Below are positions 27,171 to 35,248 of a DNA stretch of 58,819 bases, piece by piece (the first letter of the stretch is position 1; every line of letters begins with the position of its first letter). Source of the stretch: an uncultured Thermosynechococcus sp. (GTDB lineage: Bacteria > Cyanobacteriota > Cyanobacteriia > Thermosynechococcales > Thermosynechococcaceae); assembly GCF_938074695.1 (NCBI RefSeq), contig NZ_CALJEM010000029.1, positions 1-58,819 on the forward strand, read 5' to 3'. Below the pieces are notes generated by a model that searched no databases, was not told where the DNA came from, and was given only the letters and a program-made list of their open reading frames with translations. The position numbers were made by a program, and so were the translations under genes.

Positions 27171-27556
27171 ATTATTTGATCTTTGCCCTGCGCCTGATGA
27201 TTTGGCTGCTGCTGACGGCGGACTTTGGTTTGGTCAATCTGGCGATTGGTATTCTGGTTTCGCTCCTGCTGCCTCAAGGCCGAAGGGGTAGGGCAACACT
27301 ATGGCAGTGGCTGAGTACCCTAGGAAAAGTGGTGATGGCTGTTCCCCGTGCCTATATTCAAGCGATTGAAATGATAGTGCGTCCCCATCCCCATGAAGCG
27401 ATTGTCCGTGAACCCGTTGACCCTACCCGTGCCCCTGGGTTGATTTTTCTGGATATTTTTACGATCACCTTCACGCCCAAGACGATTGTACTGCACTACA
27501 ACGAGGAGGGCTGGTTTGAAGTCCATCAACTCGTGGAGCACAGACCCGAAAAATGA
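27167..27556 (+). CDS. mrpE: Mrp antiporter subunit E
   Basis: A 129-aa protein with two N-terminal membrane helices and a soluble C-terminus ending TITFTPKTIVLHYNEEG, matching the MrpE (MnhE) pattern in which a conserved T.TPGT/TPKT segment is followed by a small cytosolic domain. It starts with the ATGA overlap with mrpD and ends with an ATGA overlap with mrpF. Longer upstream codons in this frame lie inside mrpD and are rejected. Confidence 0.85.
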   Translation: MNYLIFALRLMIWLLLTADFGLVNLAIGILVSLLLPQGRRGRATLWQWLSTLGKVVMAVPRAYIQAIEMIVRPHPHEAIVREPVDPTRAPGLIFLDIFTITFTPKTIVLHYNEEGWFEVHQLVEHRPEK

Positions 27557-27813
27557 CGGCCTTTTTAGTCATCATGCTGCTGATTCTGGGTATTCCCCTC
27601 TATGCTGCTTGGAAAGGGGAGCACATCTGGTCGAAGATGTTGGCTTTTGCCAGTATTGCCACAAAAGCAGCAATTATGATCTTGCTGGTGTCGGTGCAGC
27701 GGGATGATTGGATGATTGGCATTGTGGGCATCATCATTCTCAGTGTGGGCAATGGTGCCTTGATGCTCCTTGCGCAGATTCTGCGACGACTGCGGGATGT
27801 CGCCAATCTTTAG
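27553..27813 (+). CDS. mrpF: Mrp antiporter subunit F
   Basis: An 86-aa protein with three hydrophobic helices (LVIMLLILGIPLYAA, AIMILLVSVQ and GIVGIIILSVGNGALMLLAQIL). Size, topology and position between mrpE and mrpG match MrpF. It has the ATGA overlap with mrpE and lies 12 bp before mrpG. Confidence 0.8.
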   Translation: MTAFLVIMLLILGIPLYAAWKGEHIWSKMLAFASIATKAAIMILLVSVQRDDWMIGIVGIIILSVGNGALMLLAQILRRLRDVANL

Positions 27814-27825
27814 GGAGGGGGTAAA

Positions 27826-28107
27826 GTGATCCTACAGTGGCTTAGTAATGCCTGCATCAGCTTTGGTCTATTTCTCTGGTTGTGGGGCACATGGCCACTG
27901 GTGGGTCGGCGATCGCCCCTCTATAAACTGCATTTTTTGTCGGTCTCAGATACCTTGGGTTCGATGGCTATCATGATCGGCGTGTTACTGCGCATTCCCC
28001 GCGAATGGCCGCTTCTCGTCTTGGCGCTCATTTCCCTTGCCCTTTGGAACACCATTTTGGGCTATGTGCTGGCCTACTGCTCCCAAGGGGAGGACAGTGA
28101 TGGATAG
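27826..28107 (+). CDS. mrpG: Mrp antiporter subunit G
   Basis: A 93-aa, three-helix protein. The motif LYKLHFLSVSDTLGSMAIMIG resembles the MnhG signature (R.H..t..dtlG....l.G). It starts at a GTG at 27826, preceded by GGAGGGGG. Its last 8 bases overlap the next gene (mrpA'). Confidence 0.82.
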   Translation: MILQWLSNACISFGLFLWLWGTWPLVGRRSPLYKLHFLSVSDTLGSMAIMIGVLLRIPREWPLLVLALISLALWNTILGYVLAYCSQGEDSDG

Positions 28108-28630
28108 CTGGATGATTGGGGTAACAGCACTCCTACCGCTTACCGCCTTAATGTTGGTATTTCAGGATAATCCCTACCATGTCTTGGTCATTCGGGGCAT
28201 TGTGGGTGCTGTAGCCGCCTTGATCTACGCAATTCTGGGTGCTGCTGATGTGGCATTGACCGAGGCCCTTGTGGGAACCATGCTCTCAATTATGCTCTAC
28301 GCAGTTGCCGTGCGCTCCTCCCTTGTGTTGCGGTTGGGCATCCTGGCTTCAGCTCTCTCCACCGATAGCTTGGATCGTTTACTGGAAGCCATTCGTGAAG
28401 CCGTTGCCCCCTATCATTTGCGTGTTGAATTGATCATTTATCCTACGTTTGAGCAACTTAAAATAGCACTCCGCGATCGCGAGATCCACGCCCTCTGTGC
28501 TGAAGAAACCACTCAATTATTAACGATGACCCGAGTTCCACGTCTCTATACCCTCCTCAAGCCCCACCTCACCAATCTCACAGAACTGGTGTATTACCCT
28601 TTGCCTACTGAAAAGGAGTCAAGGGCATGA
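28100..28630 (+). CDS. DUF4040 protein, MrpA C-terminal-like subunit with extra soluble domain
   Basis: A 176-aa protein. Residues 1-75 hold two or three helices of the DUF4040/MbhD type (VIRGIVGAVAALIYAILGAADVALTEALVGTML), corresponding to the C-terminal part of canonical MrpA. Residues about 80-176 form a soluble segment with alternating helix and strand (DSLDRLLEAIREAVAPYHLRVELI and on) that canonical MrpA lacks as far as I know. No NuoL-like N-terminal module is encoded in the operon. The frame stays open upstream inside mrpG, but the ATG at 28100 fits family length and spacing. It overlaps mrpB as ATGA. Confidence 0.75.
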   Translation: MDSWMIGVTALLPLTALMLVFQDNPYHVLVIRGIVGAVAALIYAILGAADVALTEALVGTMLSIMLYAVAVRSSLVLRLGILASALSTDSLDRLLEAIREAVAPYHLRVELIIYPTFEQLKIALRDREIHALCAEETTQLLTMTRVPRLYTLLKPHLTNLTELVYYPLPTEKESRA

Positions 28631-29286
28631 TTTGGCTTTATGGGATTGCGGCAGTGCTGCTGCTGGGGAAAATGCTGATGATCCCCACCCCACCTACAGT
28701 ACCGACGATTCCCATTGTCGAAACCCTTGTTCACCAAAGTGCAATTCCCAATGCCGTTACTGCCGTGATTTTGCGCAATCGCTTGTACGACACCATTTTT
28801 GAGGTGGTGGTATTCACCCTTGCCATCATGGGGGCGCAGTATTTACTCAGCAATGAAAAACCCCTTGGCCACGTTAGCCGCTTTAACGATCAACCTTCCA
28901 TTGTTTTGGCAAGATTTGGCGCCACCATTTGCTCCCTTGTGTGTCTTGAATTGGCCCTGCGGGGGCACCTGAGTCCGGGGGGTGGATTTGCTGCTGGCGT
29001 CGCTGGCGGGACGGCGATTGGCCTTGTGGCCATTACTTCCGCTCCAGAGTGGTTAGAGAGCATTTATCGGCGTTTCCATGCCGCCACCTGGGAAAAAATC
29101 TCTGTGATTGTTTTCATACTCTGCGGTGCCAGCCTATTGATAGGAGTGGCCTTGCCTGCGGGTCAGTTTGGCACGCTCCTCAGTGGCGGTTGGATTCCTT
29201 GGCTGAATATTCTCATTGCCCTTAAGGTGGCCTTGGGGTCGTGGGCAGCAGTGTTGACGTTTATTCGCTATCGCGGCCTGCTTTAG
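28627..29286 (+). CDS. mrpB: Mrp antiporter subunit B (MnhB domain)
   Basis: A 219-aa protein. After an N-terminal helix, an MrpA-CTD-like stretch (TAVILRNRLYDTIFEVVVFTL) leads into the MnhB domain with the signature GHLSPGGGFAAGVAGG. Four or five helices in all. It is the last gene of the operon C-D-E-F-G-A'-B, the arrangement found in cyanobacterial Mrp clusters with a split MrpA. A decayed gene on the other strand begins right after its stop. Confidence 0.86.
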   Translation: MIWLYGIAAVLLLGKMLMIPTPPTVPTIPIVETLVHQSAIPNAVTAVILRNRLYDTIFEVVVFTLAIMGAQYLLSNEKPLGHVSRFNDQPSIVLARFGATICSLVCLELALRGHLSPGGGFAAGVAGGTAIGLVAITSAPEWLESIYRRFHAATWEKISVIVFILCGASLLIGVALPAGQFGTLLSGGWIPWLNILIALKVALGSWAAVLTFIRYRGLL

Positions 29287-29289
29287 GCC

Positions 29290-29679
29290 AATAGTCCTGG
29301 ACAAATTCACCAAGCCGCAACTGAGCCAGTGGACATCATTTAACGTTACCCAGCCACGCCACCCCAGATAGCGGCAGCCCAAAAGAATCACAATGAGGCG
29401 GCTGACATTATTGCTGGGAATAAAGTTGAGGGCGATCGCCACCCCTGCTGCAAGAACCACAGGCCACCAGACCCTTAGGTCATCCGCCGGCAGTTGCAAG
29501 AAATTCGGTAATGGCCGTAGCTGATCCGGATTCACCAGATCAATGGGAAAGAGTATCGGTTACCACACCGTTGCCAATAGCACGCCTATGAGGAATAGGA
29601 GGCTAAAAACAAAGAAGCCCCATCTCCCCGCAGAAACCAGTTGCCGAGGTGAAGCAACCTTTGGTGGCTTTTGGGTCAT
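29290..29679 (-). pseudogene. N-terminal remnant of a cellulose synthase-like GT2 glycosyltransferase
   Basis: An ATG at 29679 opens a frame with a basic N-terminus and a membrane helix (WGFFVFSLLFLIGVLLATVW), then hits TAA at 29560-29562. In the same frame without shift, the reading continues PILFPIDLVNPDQLRP, a second hydrophobic helix (VVLAAGVAIALNFIP) and RLIVILLGCRYLGWR followed by VTLN. The RYLxWRxxxTLN pattern precedes the catalytic domain in cellulose synthases of cyanobacteria and proteobacteria. Everything after it, including the D, D, D, QxxRW domain, is missing: the frame runs into mrpB. So it is a 5' fragment with an in-frame stop. Family assignment is from pattern memory. Confidence 0.55.
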
Positions 29680-29710
29680 GTCATACCCCTAGGGGCGAAA
29701 GCAGGCAATG

Positions 29711-30790
29711 CTAGGCAATGGTGGGCATTTGGAGGCGAGCAAAAATCATGCGACCTGCCGCGGTTTGCAGGGCACCCGTGACGACCACCGACAGCTGATC
29801 GCCGATGTGATCAACCCCCTCTTCAACAACCACCATCGTGCCATCCTCAAGATAGCCCACCCCTTGGGCAGGCTCTTTCCCTTCCTTGAGAATTTTCAAC
29901 TCCAGCGTATCGCCGGGAAGATAAATGGGACGGAGAGCTTGCGCTACCTCGTTGACGTTAAAGACATCCACTTTTTGGAAGCGGGCAACTTTGTTCAGGT
30001 TCAAATCATTGGTGACAAGGGTGCCGTTAATTTCTTGGCACAGCCGTACTAGCTTAGCATCCACCGTTGTTAGTTCTGGATAGTCTGCCGAGTGAATGAC
30101 AATGCGATCGCCCAAACTCGCTTGAAGACGGTTTAAGACATCCAGCCCCCGCCGGCCGCGGATCCGTTTTTGCTCATTCCCCGCATCGGCAATCAGTTGC
30201 AACTCCTGAAGCACAAACTGGGGCACAATAATCTGGCCTTCCAGTACTCCTAAATTCAAGAGTGCCTCAATGCGACCATCAATGATGCAACTGGTATCCA
30301 GTACCTTGGCACGGGCGGGTTTAAGCGTCCCCTCTGCTAAGAGACTACTGGCCACAGCGTTGGGGTTAATCAGACGCAGAAGGGCAGCGCCGTGACTATC
30401 CGCCAATGTGGTGCCCGAGTAGGCAAAGAGAATGCTGGTAAGAACGGCAATCAGTGGCTTAATAAACGAAAAGTCCTTGGGAATGGGTAACAGAAAAATC
30501 GGTGCCAGCACCAAATTGGCGAGAAGCAATCCCACCACAAGACCCACTGCTCGCGACAAGAGTGTTTCTGGCGGCAATTGACGGATATTGCGCTCAAGAC
30601 GATGGTAAAAGGATTGCAACAATAGACCAAAGGCAATACCTAAAATGGCACCAAACCCTGCCGTGACCCACTGCAATCCACGAACGTTAGCTACTTGATC
30701 TAGAACGGTTGCCGGGAGTAGGTCAATGCTGTTGAAGCCAACGGCAATTCCCATCACGACGACAATGAGGAGTAAGATGGTATCGAGCAT
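29711..30790 (-). CDS. PIN/TRAM domain membrane protein (YacL family)
   Basis: A 359-aa protein. Four membrane helices occupy residues 1-140, starting MLDTILLLIVVVMGIAVGF. A PIN nuclease domain follows (LDTSCIIDGRIEALL, with the acidic triad continuing in VDAKLVRLCQ and LVTNDLNLNK), then a C-terminal TRAM RNA-binding segment (VGYLEDGTMVVVEEG). YacL-type proteins are conserved in cyanobacteria and Gram-positives; the RNA target is unknown. The start is the ATG at 30790, with the open frame extending 13 codons upstream. It sits between two decayed genes. Confidence 0.88.
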   Translation of the reverse strand: MLDTILLLIVVVMGIAVGFNSIDLLPATVLDQVANVRGLQWVTAGFGAILGIAFGLLLQSFYHRLERNIRQLPPETLLSRAVGLVVGLLLANLVLAPIFLLPIPKDFSFIKPLIAVLTSILFAYSGTTLADSHGAALLRLINPNAVASSLLAEGTLKPARAKVLDTSCIIDGRIEALLNLGVLEGQIIVPQFVLQELQLIADAGNEQKRIRGRRGLDVLNRLQASLGDRIVIHSADYPELTTVDAKLVRLCQEINGTLVTNDLNLNKVARFQKVDVFNVNEVAQALRPIYLPGDTLELKILKEGKEPAQGVGYLEDGTMVVVEEGVDHIGDQLSVVVTGALQTAAGRMIFARLQMPTIA

Positions 30791-30839
30791 TAGTTCGCTC
30801 CTGTCGCGCTGGACATCTCCAGAGGCCACTACCTTAGAA

Positions 30840-31330
30840 TTATACTTTCTTCTTTCTTACTGCGGTGTTGGACTGTTGCAGATCCAGATGACGACTAATT
30901 TGAGTACCAGCGCGGATACCCGCTGCTTCAGCCGAAGAACCGAGGAGCGTCCGTGCTCTCATCCCGCCGAGGGCGGCCAACAGCATTTTCTTGGTGAAGG
31001 TCTGAGCGGTTTTTAGCCACCACTCTAAAAAAAGGTCAGGGATGGGGGAGGAGATTCCTCAGGGGATGGTTCTACCAACCGTCGGCCGAGATCTTCCCCT
31101 AGTTGAGTTTTGTCTAAAATTGCAGGGGTTGGCTAAGGGGGAAGCGGCATCGCCTGCACCACTATCTAGAAAGTGAATTCAGGGGCAATCTGGGAATTGG
31201 CTCGCACCGCATATCCGAGATGAACCAAAACATCCTCCACCGCATTGATTCTGTGCCGGAGTTCATCAAATCCGTGCGCTGTAATCCCCTGGCGATTCTG
31301 CAACTTGTTCAGTTCACCTAGAGGGTGCCG
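30840..31330 (-). pseudogene. Decayed gene of unknown family, several frame breaks
   Basis: No intact gene lies between 30791 and 31427. On the minus strand three successive frames read like protein and join end to end. From about 31330 comes GELNKLQNRQGITAHGF, then RINAVEDVLVHLGYAVRAN, ending at TAG 31167-31169. A short piece LDSGAGDAASPLANP follows, then AILDKTQLGEDLGRRLVEPS, which stops at TAG 31025-31027 exactly at a seven-base T run (A run 31027-31033 on the plus strand). A shift of one base there continues as LEWWLKTAQTFTKKMLLAAL and GSSAEAAGIRAGTQISRH to TAA 30840-30842. The family is not recognised. I infer a recently inactivated gene. Confidence 0.45.
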
Positions 31331-31427
31331 AATGGGGGCAAGTTACGTTTATCAGCCACCCTCTCCACCGTGTCTGGGAGTTCCCCTTGGGCGATGTGCT
31401 GGCTATGCCCAGAAGGCAAAAATTTTT

Positions 31428-32441
31428 TCAGGTTGCTGTTGTGACGCTCCGCCAAGATACCCCTGCCTTCATCGCACTCAGGACGCCAATGGCTTCGGCA
31501 TAGGACTGGCAAGGAATTGTCTCTATCCCTAGATCGGCACCTGTAACATTGAGGGTTGTGGTATTGTTGGCTACCGTTAGGATAGGAACGCCCTGATGGG
31601 CAAAGGCCAGAACTCCCCGTCCACCAAGGGCAGTGGCGGGTACGATCACAGCATCTACATCCTGTTGCCACAACGCCTGTGGGGTGGTTCGGCTGTAGCG
31701 AGGAGCACAACTCAATCCCACCAACACCGACGGCAAAAAGGTGTAGCCAATTTCTTCGGCAAGGGCGCGGGGATGCACGGTCTCCTCTAGGGGCAATGGT
31801 TGCAAGGCTGGGGCATGGGCCGCTGGAATCTCAAAGTGCTGGACAACCAAGTGACTAATGACTGCTTCTGCCCCTGCTAGGGGATCCACGCCATGGCCAC
31901 TGCGATAATGGTGCAATGCTGCTGTGCCTAGATCGTCTGGAAAGCGGCTGACAATGGCGATCGCCTCCGCCTTAGCCGCTTGCATCAGCTTTTCTACCCC
32001 CCGCAATAAACTGGCAGGGTTTGCCAAGGTGCCCCATGTTGCGCCGGAAGCAGCGGTTTGTAATTGCACTCCCAAAGGCTCATCTGTAATCACCGGTTCA
32101 GTAATGGTTAAACCCAAGGTGGCAGAACAGGCCGCCGCCGCTTGACGATGGCGAAGTTGCAGCTCCGGTTCAATGGCTGCATCTAGCAAAAGGCCAATGC
32201 GATTTGGACGCGGTGGCAATAACCCCCAACGGCCCACAGCAAATTCATCAAGGGCATAGCCTTCGACATACCACACATTGGGCAGTGGCCAATAGAGCAT
32301 CGCCCCGTTGAGAACATTGGGATGGGTAACTAGGCGATCGCACACCTGCGCCAAGGCACGGACAACAGGAATCGCATCGCCCGCATAGCCGCCAATGGCA
32401 GCGCCAATTCCCGTTGGAATAATTAGCACTGCGGTCAGCAC
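31428..32441 (-). CDS. DUF3326 domain-containing protein
   Basis: A 337-aa protein with no transmembrane helices and no recognised catalytic motif. It starts LTAVLIIPTGIGAAIGGYAGDA, typical of the cyanobacterial DUF3326 family. Glycine-rich loops (PTGIGAAIGG, PATALGGRGVLAFA) suggest a nucleotide- or cofactor-binding fold, but the function is unknown. The GTG start at 32441 is one base after the HtrA stop, so the two genes are almost certainly cotranscribed. Codon use is ordinary. Confidence 0.85.
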   Translation of the reverse strand: MLTAVLIIPTGIGAAIGGYAGDAIPVVRALAQVCDRLVTHPNVLNGAMLYWPLPNVWYVEGYALDEFAVGRWGLLPPRPNRIGLLLDAAIEPELQLRHRQAAAACSATLGLTITEPVITDEPLGVQLQTAASGATWGTLANPASLLRGVEKLMQAAKAEAIAIVSRFPDDLGTAALHHYRSGHGVDPLAGAEAVISHLVVQHFEIPAAHAPALQPLPLEETVHPRALAEEIGYTFLPSVLVGLSCAPRYSRTTPQALWQQDVDAVIVPATALGGRGVLAFAHQGVPILTVANNTTTLNVTGADLGIETIPCQSYAEAIGVLSAMKAGVSWRSVTTAT

Positions 32442-32442
32442 G

Positions 32443-33615
32443 TTAGCGACTGGCTTGGGCAGGGAGGGGAGCCGGCTGCACAGCCACAGTTAGGGTTTGA
32501 CCGTTTCGGCTGACTTCCAGTTGCATTGTGCGACCAATACCGGTGTTTTCCACCATTTGCTGCACTTGATCTGCTTTGGTGATGGTTTGGCCATTGATGC
32601 GACGGATCACATCCCCCGCTCGCAAACCGGCACGGGCTGCGGGTGAATTAGGGAGCACTTGAACAATCACTACCCCCACACTGTCTTGAAGGCGGATCGG
32701 GCTACGGGGATTGGCATTGAGGCGTTGCTGTATTTCAGGACTGAGAGTGGCCATGCGAATGCCAAGGAAGGGGTGATCTACGCGGCCATTGGCAATCAGT
32801 TGCTTAGCAATCCGCTGAGCTGTATTAATGGGAATGGCAAACCCTAACCCTTGAGCGCCGCCAATGATGGCGGTGTTGATGCCGATAACCTCCCCCCGCT
32901 GGTTTAATAGCGGCCCACCGGAGTTACCGGGGTTAATGGCCGCATCGGTTTGAATGAAACCTACCCGCTTATCGGGCACACCAATATCGCCGCTAGAGCG
33001 GCCGGTGGCACTAATAATTCCCGCCGTCACTGTATTATCCAGACCTAGGGGGTTACCGATGGCGATCGCCCACTCGCCGGGTCGCAAATTATCAGAATTG
33101 CCAAGGCGCACCACTGGTAAATTGTTGGCATTCACTTTGACCACGGCCACATCAGTCAAACGATCTTGGCCGAGGACTTGACCCTCAAAGGTGCGGCCAT
33201 CCTTAAGGGTTACTCGCACGCGGTTGGCACCCTCCACCACGTGGGCATTGGTGAGAATCAAGCCATCACTGCTAATAATGAAACCTGATCCTACCCCCCG
33301 TTCTTCGCGACTAGGGGGAGGCATCATTGGCCCAAAAAATTCTTGAAAGAAGGGGTCATTAAAAATGGCCGGTACACGGGTTTGTACCGTACGGGAAGCA
33401 TCAATCCGTACCACCGCAGGTCCTACTTGCTCAACAGCACGGGCAATAAAATTAATGTCATTTCCCGCCGCCGGTAGCGGTGCCGGCAGCTGCGCCAAGC
33501 TGGGGGTCACTAAGGGGGTTGACGCCGGCATCAAGTGGGTGGCAAACATTGCAGCGGCTGCCCCCAATGCCATGAACGACAGGTAAGTGACCGATTTACC
33601 AAGACGCACTGTCAT
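32443..33615 (-). CDS. Deg/HtrA family serine protease (HhoA/HhoB/HtrA type)
   Basis: Periplasmic or thylakoid-lumen protease/chaperone. The 390-aa product begins with a membrane or signal segment ([18 protein letters not shown]), then a trypsin-like domain with the triad His125 (LTNAHVVEG), Asp155 (TDVAVVKV) and Ser232 (NPGNSGGPL). A single PDZ domain follows ([20 protein letters not shown]). Which of the three cyanobacterial paralogues it is cannot be decided by eye. The ATG at 33615 is preferred over a codon 16 residues upstream. It lies 76 bp downstream of ndhE, so it may be read from the ndh operon. Confidence 0.92.
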   Translation of the reverse strand: MTVRLGKSVTYLSFMALGAAAAMFATHLMPASTPLVTPSLAQLPAPLPAAGNDINFIARAVEQVGPAVVRIDASRTVQTRVPAIFNDPFFQEFFGPMMPPPSREERGVGSGFIISSDGLILTNAHVVEGANRVRVTLKDGRTFEGQVLGQDRLTDVAVVKVNANNLPVVRLGNSDNLRPGEWAIAIGNPLGLDNTVTAGIISATGRSSGDIGVPDKRVGFIQTDAAINPGNSGGPLLNQRGEVIGINTAIIGGAQGLGFAIPINTAQRIAKQLIANGRVDHPFLGIRMATLSPEIQQRLNANPRSPIRLQDSVGVVIVQVLPNSPAARAGLRAGDVIRRINGQTITKADQVQQMVENTGIGRTMQLEVSRNGQTLTVAVQPAPLPAQASR

Positions 33616-33691
33616 AGGTGATTGCCCTTTTGCTGACACTGGTTCCTGATGTATGGACGGCAATTGAGGGAAGCAAGTTCCAGCTTCTAGC

Positions 33692-33997
33692 CTACCACTT
33701 CAAGAGGTTGAATTTCTCCATGTCAACCGTGTCGCGATTGCGATAAATGGCCAAAATAATCGCTAAACCCACAGCCGCTTCTGCCGCTGCCACAGTAATC
33801 ACAAACACCGCAAAGACCTGCCCCTTAATTTGCTGGCCATCCAGATAGTTGGCAAAACCAATCAGGTTGAGGTTAACAGCATTTAGAAGCAACTCAATGG
33901 ACATTAGCACGCGGACGGCATTGCGACTGGTAACCAAGCCATAGATGCCAATACAAAATAGCAGTGCCGCCAAGATTAAAACATAGGTTAACTGCAT
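33692..33997 (-). CDS. ndhE: NAD(P)H-quinone oxidoreductase subunit 4L
   Basis: A 101-aa, three-helix NuoK-family subunit of NDH-1 in the thylakoid membrane. The conserved Glu in [19 protein letters not shown] and the second in [19 protein letters not shown] are present, both used in proton transfer. It is the last gene of ndhA-I-G-E, 9 bp after ndhG. Confidence 0.95.
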
Positions 33998-34006
33998 TGT
34001 CTTCCT

Positions 34007-34609
34007 CTACTTTTCAGACAAAGCCACAGGTTCACGCGGACGTTCCGGTAACTCCAAGGGGGGAACCACCTCTTCCCCTAAGATGGGTTCAGGTTCCAAC
34101 ACCAGTTCGCGACGTGCCAGAACCACTGCGCCGATCAGAGCCATCAGCAGCAAGACGGAAGCCAATTCAAAGGGCAAGAGAAAGTCACTAAAAAAGTGCC
34201 GGCCAATTGTTTTGATACTGTCGGGGGTGGGGGGCAGAGCACTAATTTTCCAAGGGGTTTGCAAAATCATCTTTGTCAGCAGCGCAAAGACCCCAAGGGA
34301 GACCACTGCCGCGCCCCCCTGACGCAGCCAACGACCCGGCACGGGTGTATAGGCTTCTCGTTTATTGACGAGCATGATTGCAAAGAGGATAAGAACATTC
34401 ACCGCGCCGACATAGATGAGAATTTGTGCTGCTGAAACAAAGTCTGCATTCATGAGGATGTACAGTCCAGAGATACTCAAGAACACACCCCCCAGCAAAA
34501 AGGCAGAATAGACCACGTTGTCGAGCAGCACAACGCCAAGGGCAGCAAAGAGGACTGCCCCTGCAAGGGCAAAGAAGGTAACCGTTTGGGTTAGGGTGGC
34601 TAAGTCCAC
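34007..34609 (-). CDS. ndhG: NAD(P)H-quinone oxidoreductase subunit 6
   Basis: A 200-aa NuoJ-family subunit with five membrane helices and a soluble C-terminal tail rich in Pro and Glu (PILGEEVVPPLELPERPREP). The QILIYVGAVNVLILFAIMLV helix with its pi-bulge-type Gly is the family hallmark. It lies between ndhI (11 bp) and ndhE (9 bp). Confidence 0.94.
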   Translation of the reverse strand: MDLATLTQTVTFFALAGAVLFAALGVVLLDNVVYSAFLLGGVFLSISGLYILMNADFVSAAQILIYVGAVNVLILFAIMLVNKREAYTPVPGRWLRQGGAAVVSLGVFALLTKMILQTPWKISALPPTPDSIKTIGRHFFSDFLLPFELASVLLLMALIGAVVLARRELVLEPEPILGEEVVPPLELPERPREPVALSEK

Positions 34610-34620
34610 AGCAGCAACTC

Positions 34621-35220
34621 CTAGTTCTCAGATGTTTCAGAGGTCTTGGTCATATTGGCGATCGCCTCCGGACGCTCTCCCGCCCGTTGGGCACCTGGGG
34701 GCAACTCATGGCCAGACATGACCCCTGCCGGCAGGTAAGCAAATTCGCGAATCGGCGTTACCATCGGGTCTTGAGTTACCTTGTAGGGAATGCGCCCCAT
34801 TGCCACACTGTCGTAGTTCAGCTCATGGCGATCGTAGGTGGCCAGTTCGTACTCCTCTGTTACTGAGAGGCAATTGGTGGGGCAGTACTCGACGCAGTTG
34901 GCACAGAAAATGCACACCCCAAAGTCAATGCTATAGTGCCTGAGTTCTTTCTTTTTAATCTCTTTGTTAAAGACCCAATCTACCACCGGCAGATTAATGG
35001 GGCAGACGCGCACGCACACTTCACAGGCAATGCACTTGTCAAATTCAAAGTGAATCCGCCCCCGAAATCGTTCTGAAGGAATGAGTTTTTCGTAGGGGTA
35101 CTGTACGGTAATGGGTCGCCGTCGCATGTGATCAAAGGTCACCGATAGGCCTTGACCAATATACTTGGCAGACTGCACTGCCTCTTTGGCATAGTTGGTA
35201 ATCTGATGGAGGAATTTCAT
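34621..35220 (-). CDS. ndhI: NAD(P)H-quinone oxidoreductase subunit I
   Basis: A 199-aa electron-transfer subunit carrying two [4Fe-4S] clusters. The ligand motifs are [12 protein letters not shown] and [12 protein letters not shown]. It passes electrons from ferredoxin or the peripheral arm toward plastoquinone. The C-terminus extends about 30 residues past the plastid form with a Glu/Pro-rich tail. It is placed 28 bp after ndhA. Confidence 0.96.
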   Translation of the reverse strand: MKFLHQITNYAKEAVQSAKYIGQGLSVTFDHMRRRPITVQYPYEKLIPSERFRGRIHFEFDKCIACEVCVRVCPINLPVVDWVFNKEIKKKELRHYSIDFGVCIFCANCVEYCPTNCLSVTEEYELATYDRHELNYDSVAMGRIPYKVTQDPMVTPIREFAYLPAGVMSGHELPPGAQRAGERPEAIANMTKTSETSEN

Positions 35221-35248
35221 GGGTCACCTCATGGAAATAGGGAGTTTC

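Noticed and set aside
30941-30960. GAGGAGCGTCCGTGCTCTC, similar to the conserved core of RNase P RNA
   Set aside because: The core differs at several fixed positions and the second conserved element (GGTGGGTAAGAGC type) is absent downstream; the region reads as a decayed coding sequence on the other strand.
31220-31321. 33-codon plus-strand ORF starting MNQNILHRIDSV
   Set aside because: Too short, with no ribosome site, and the minus strand over the same bases reads more like a protein fragment.
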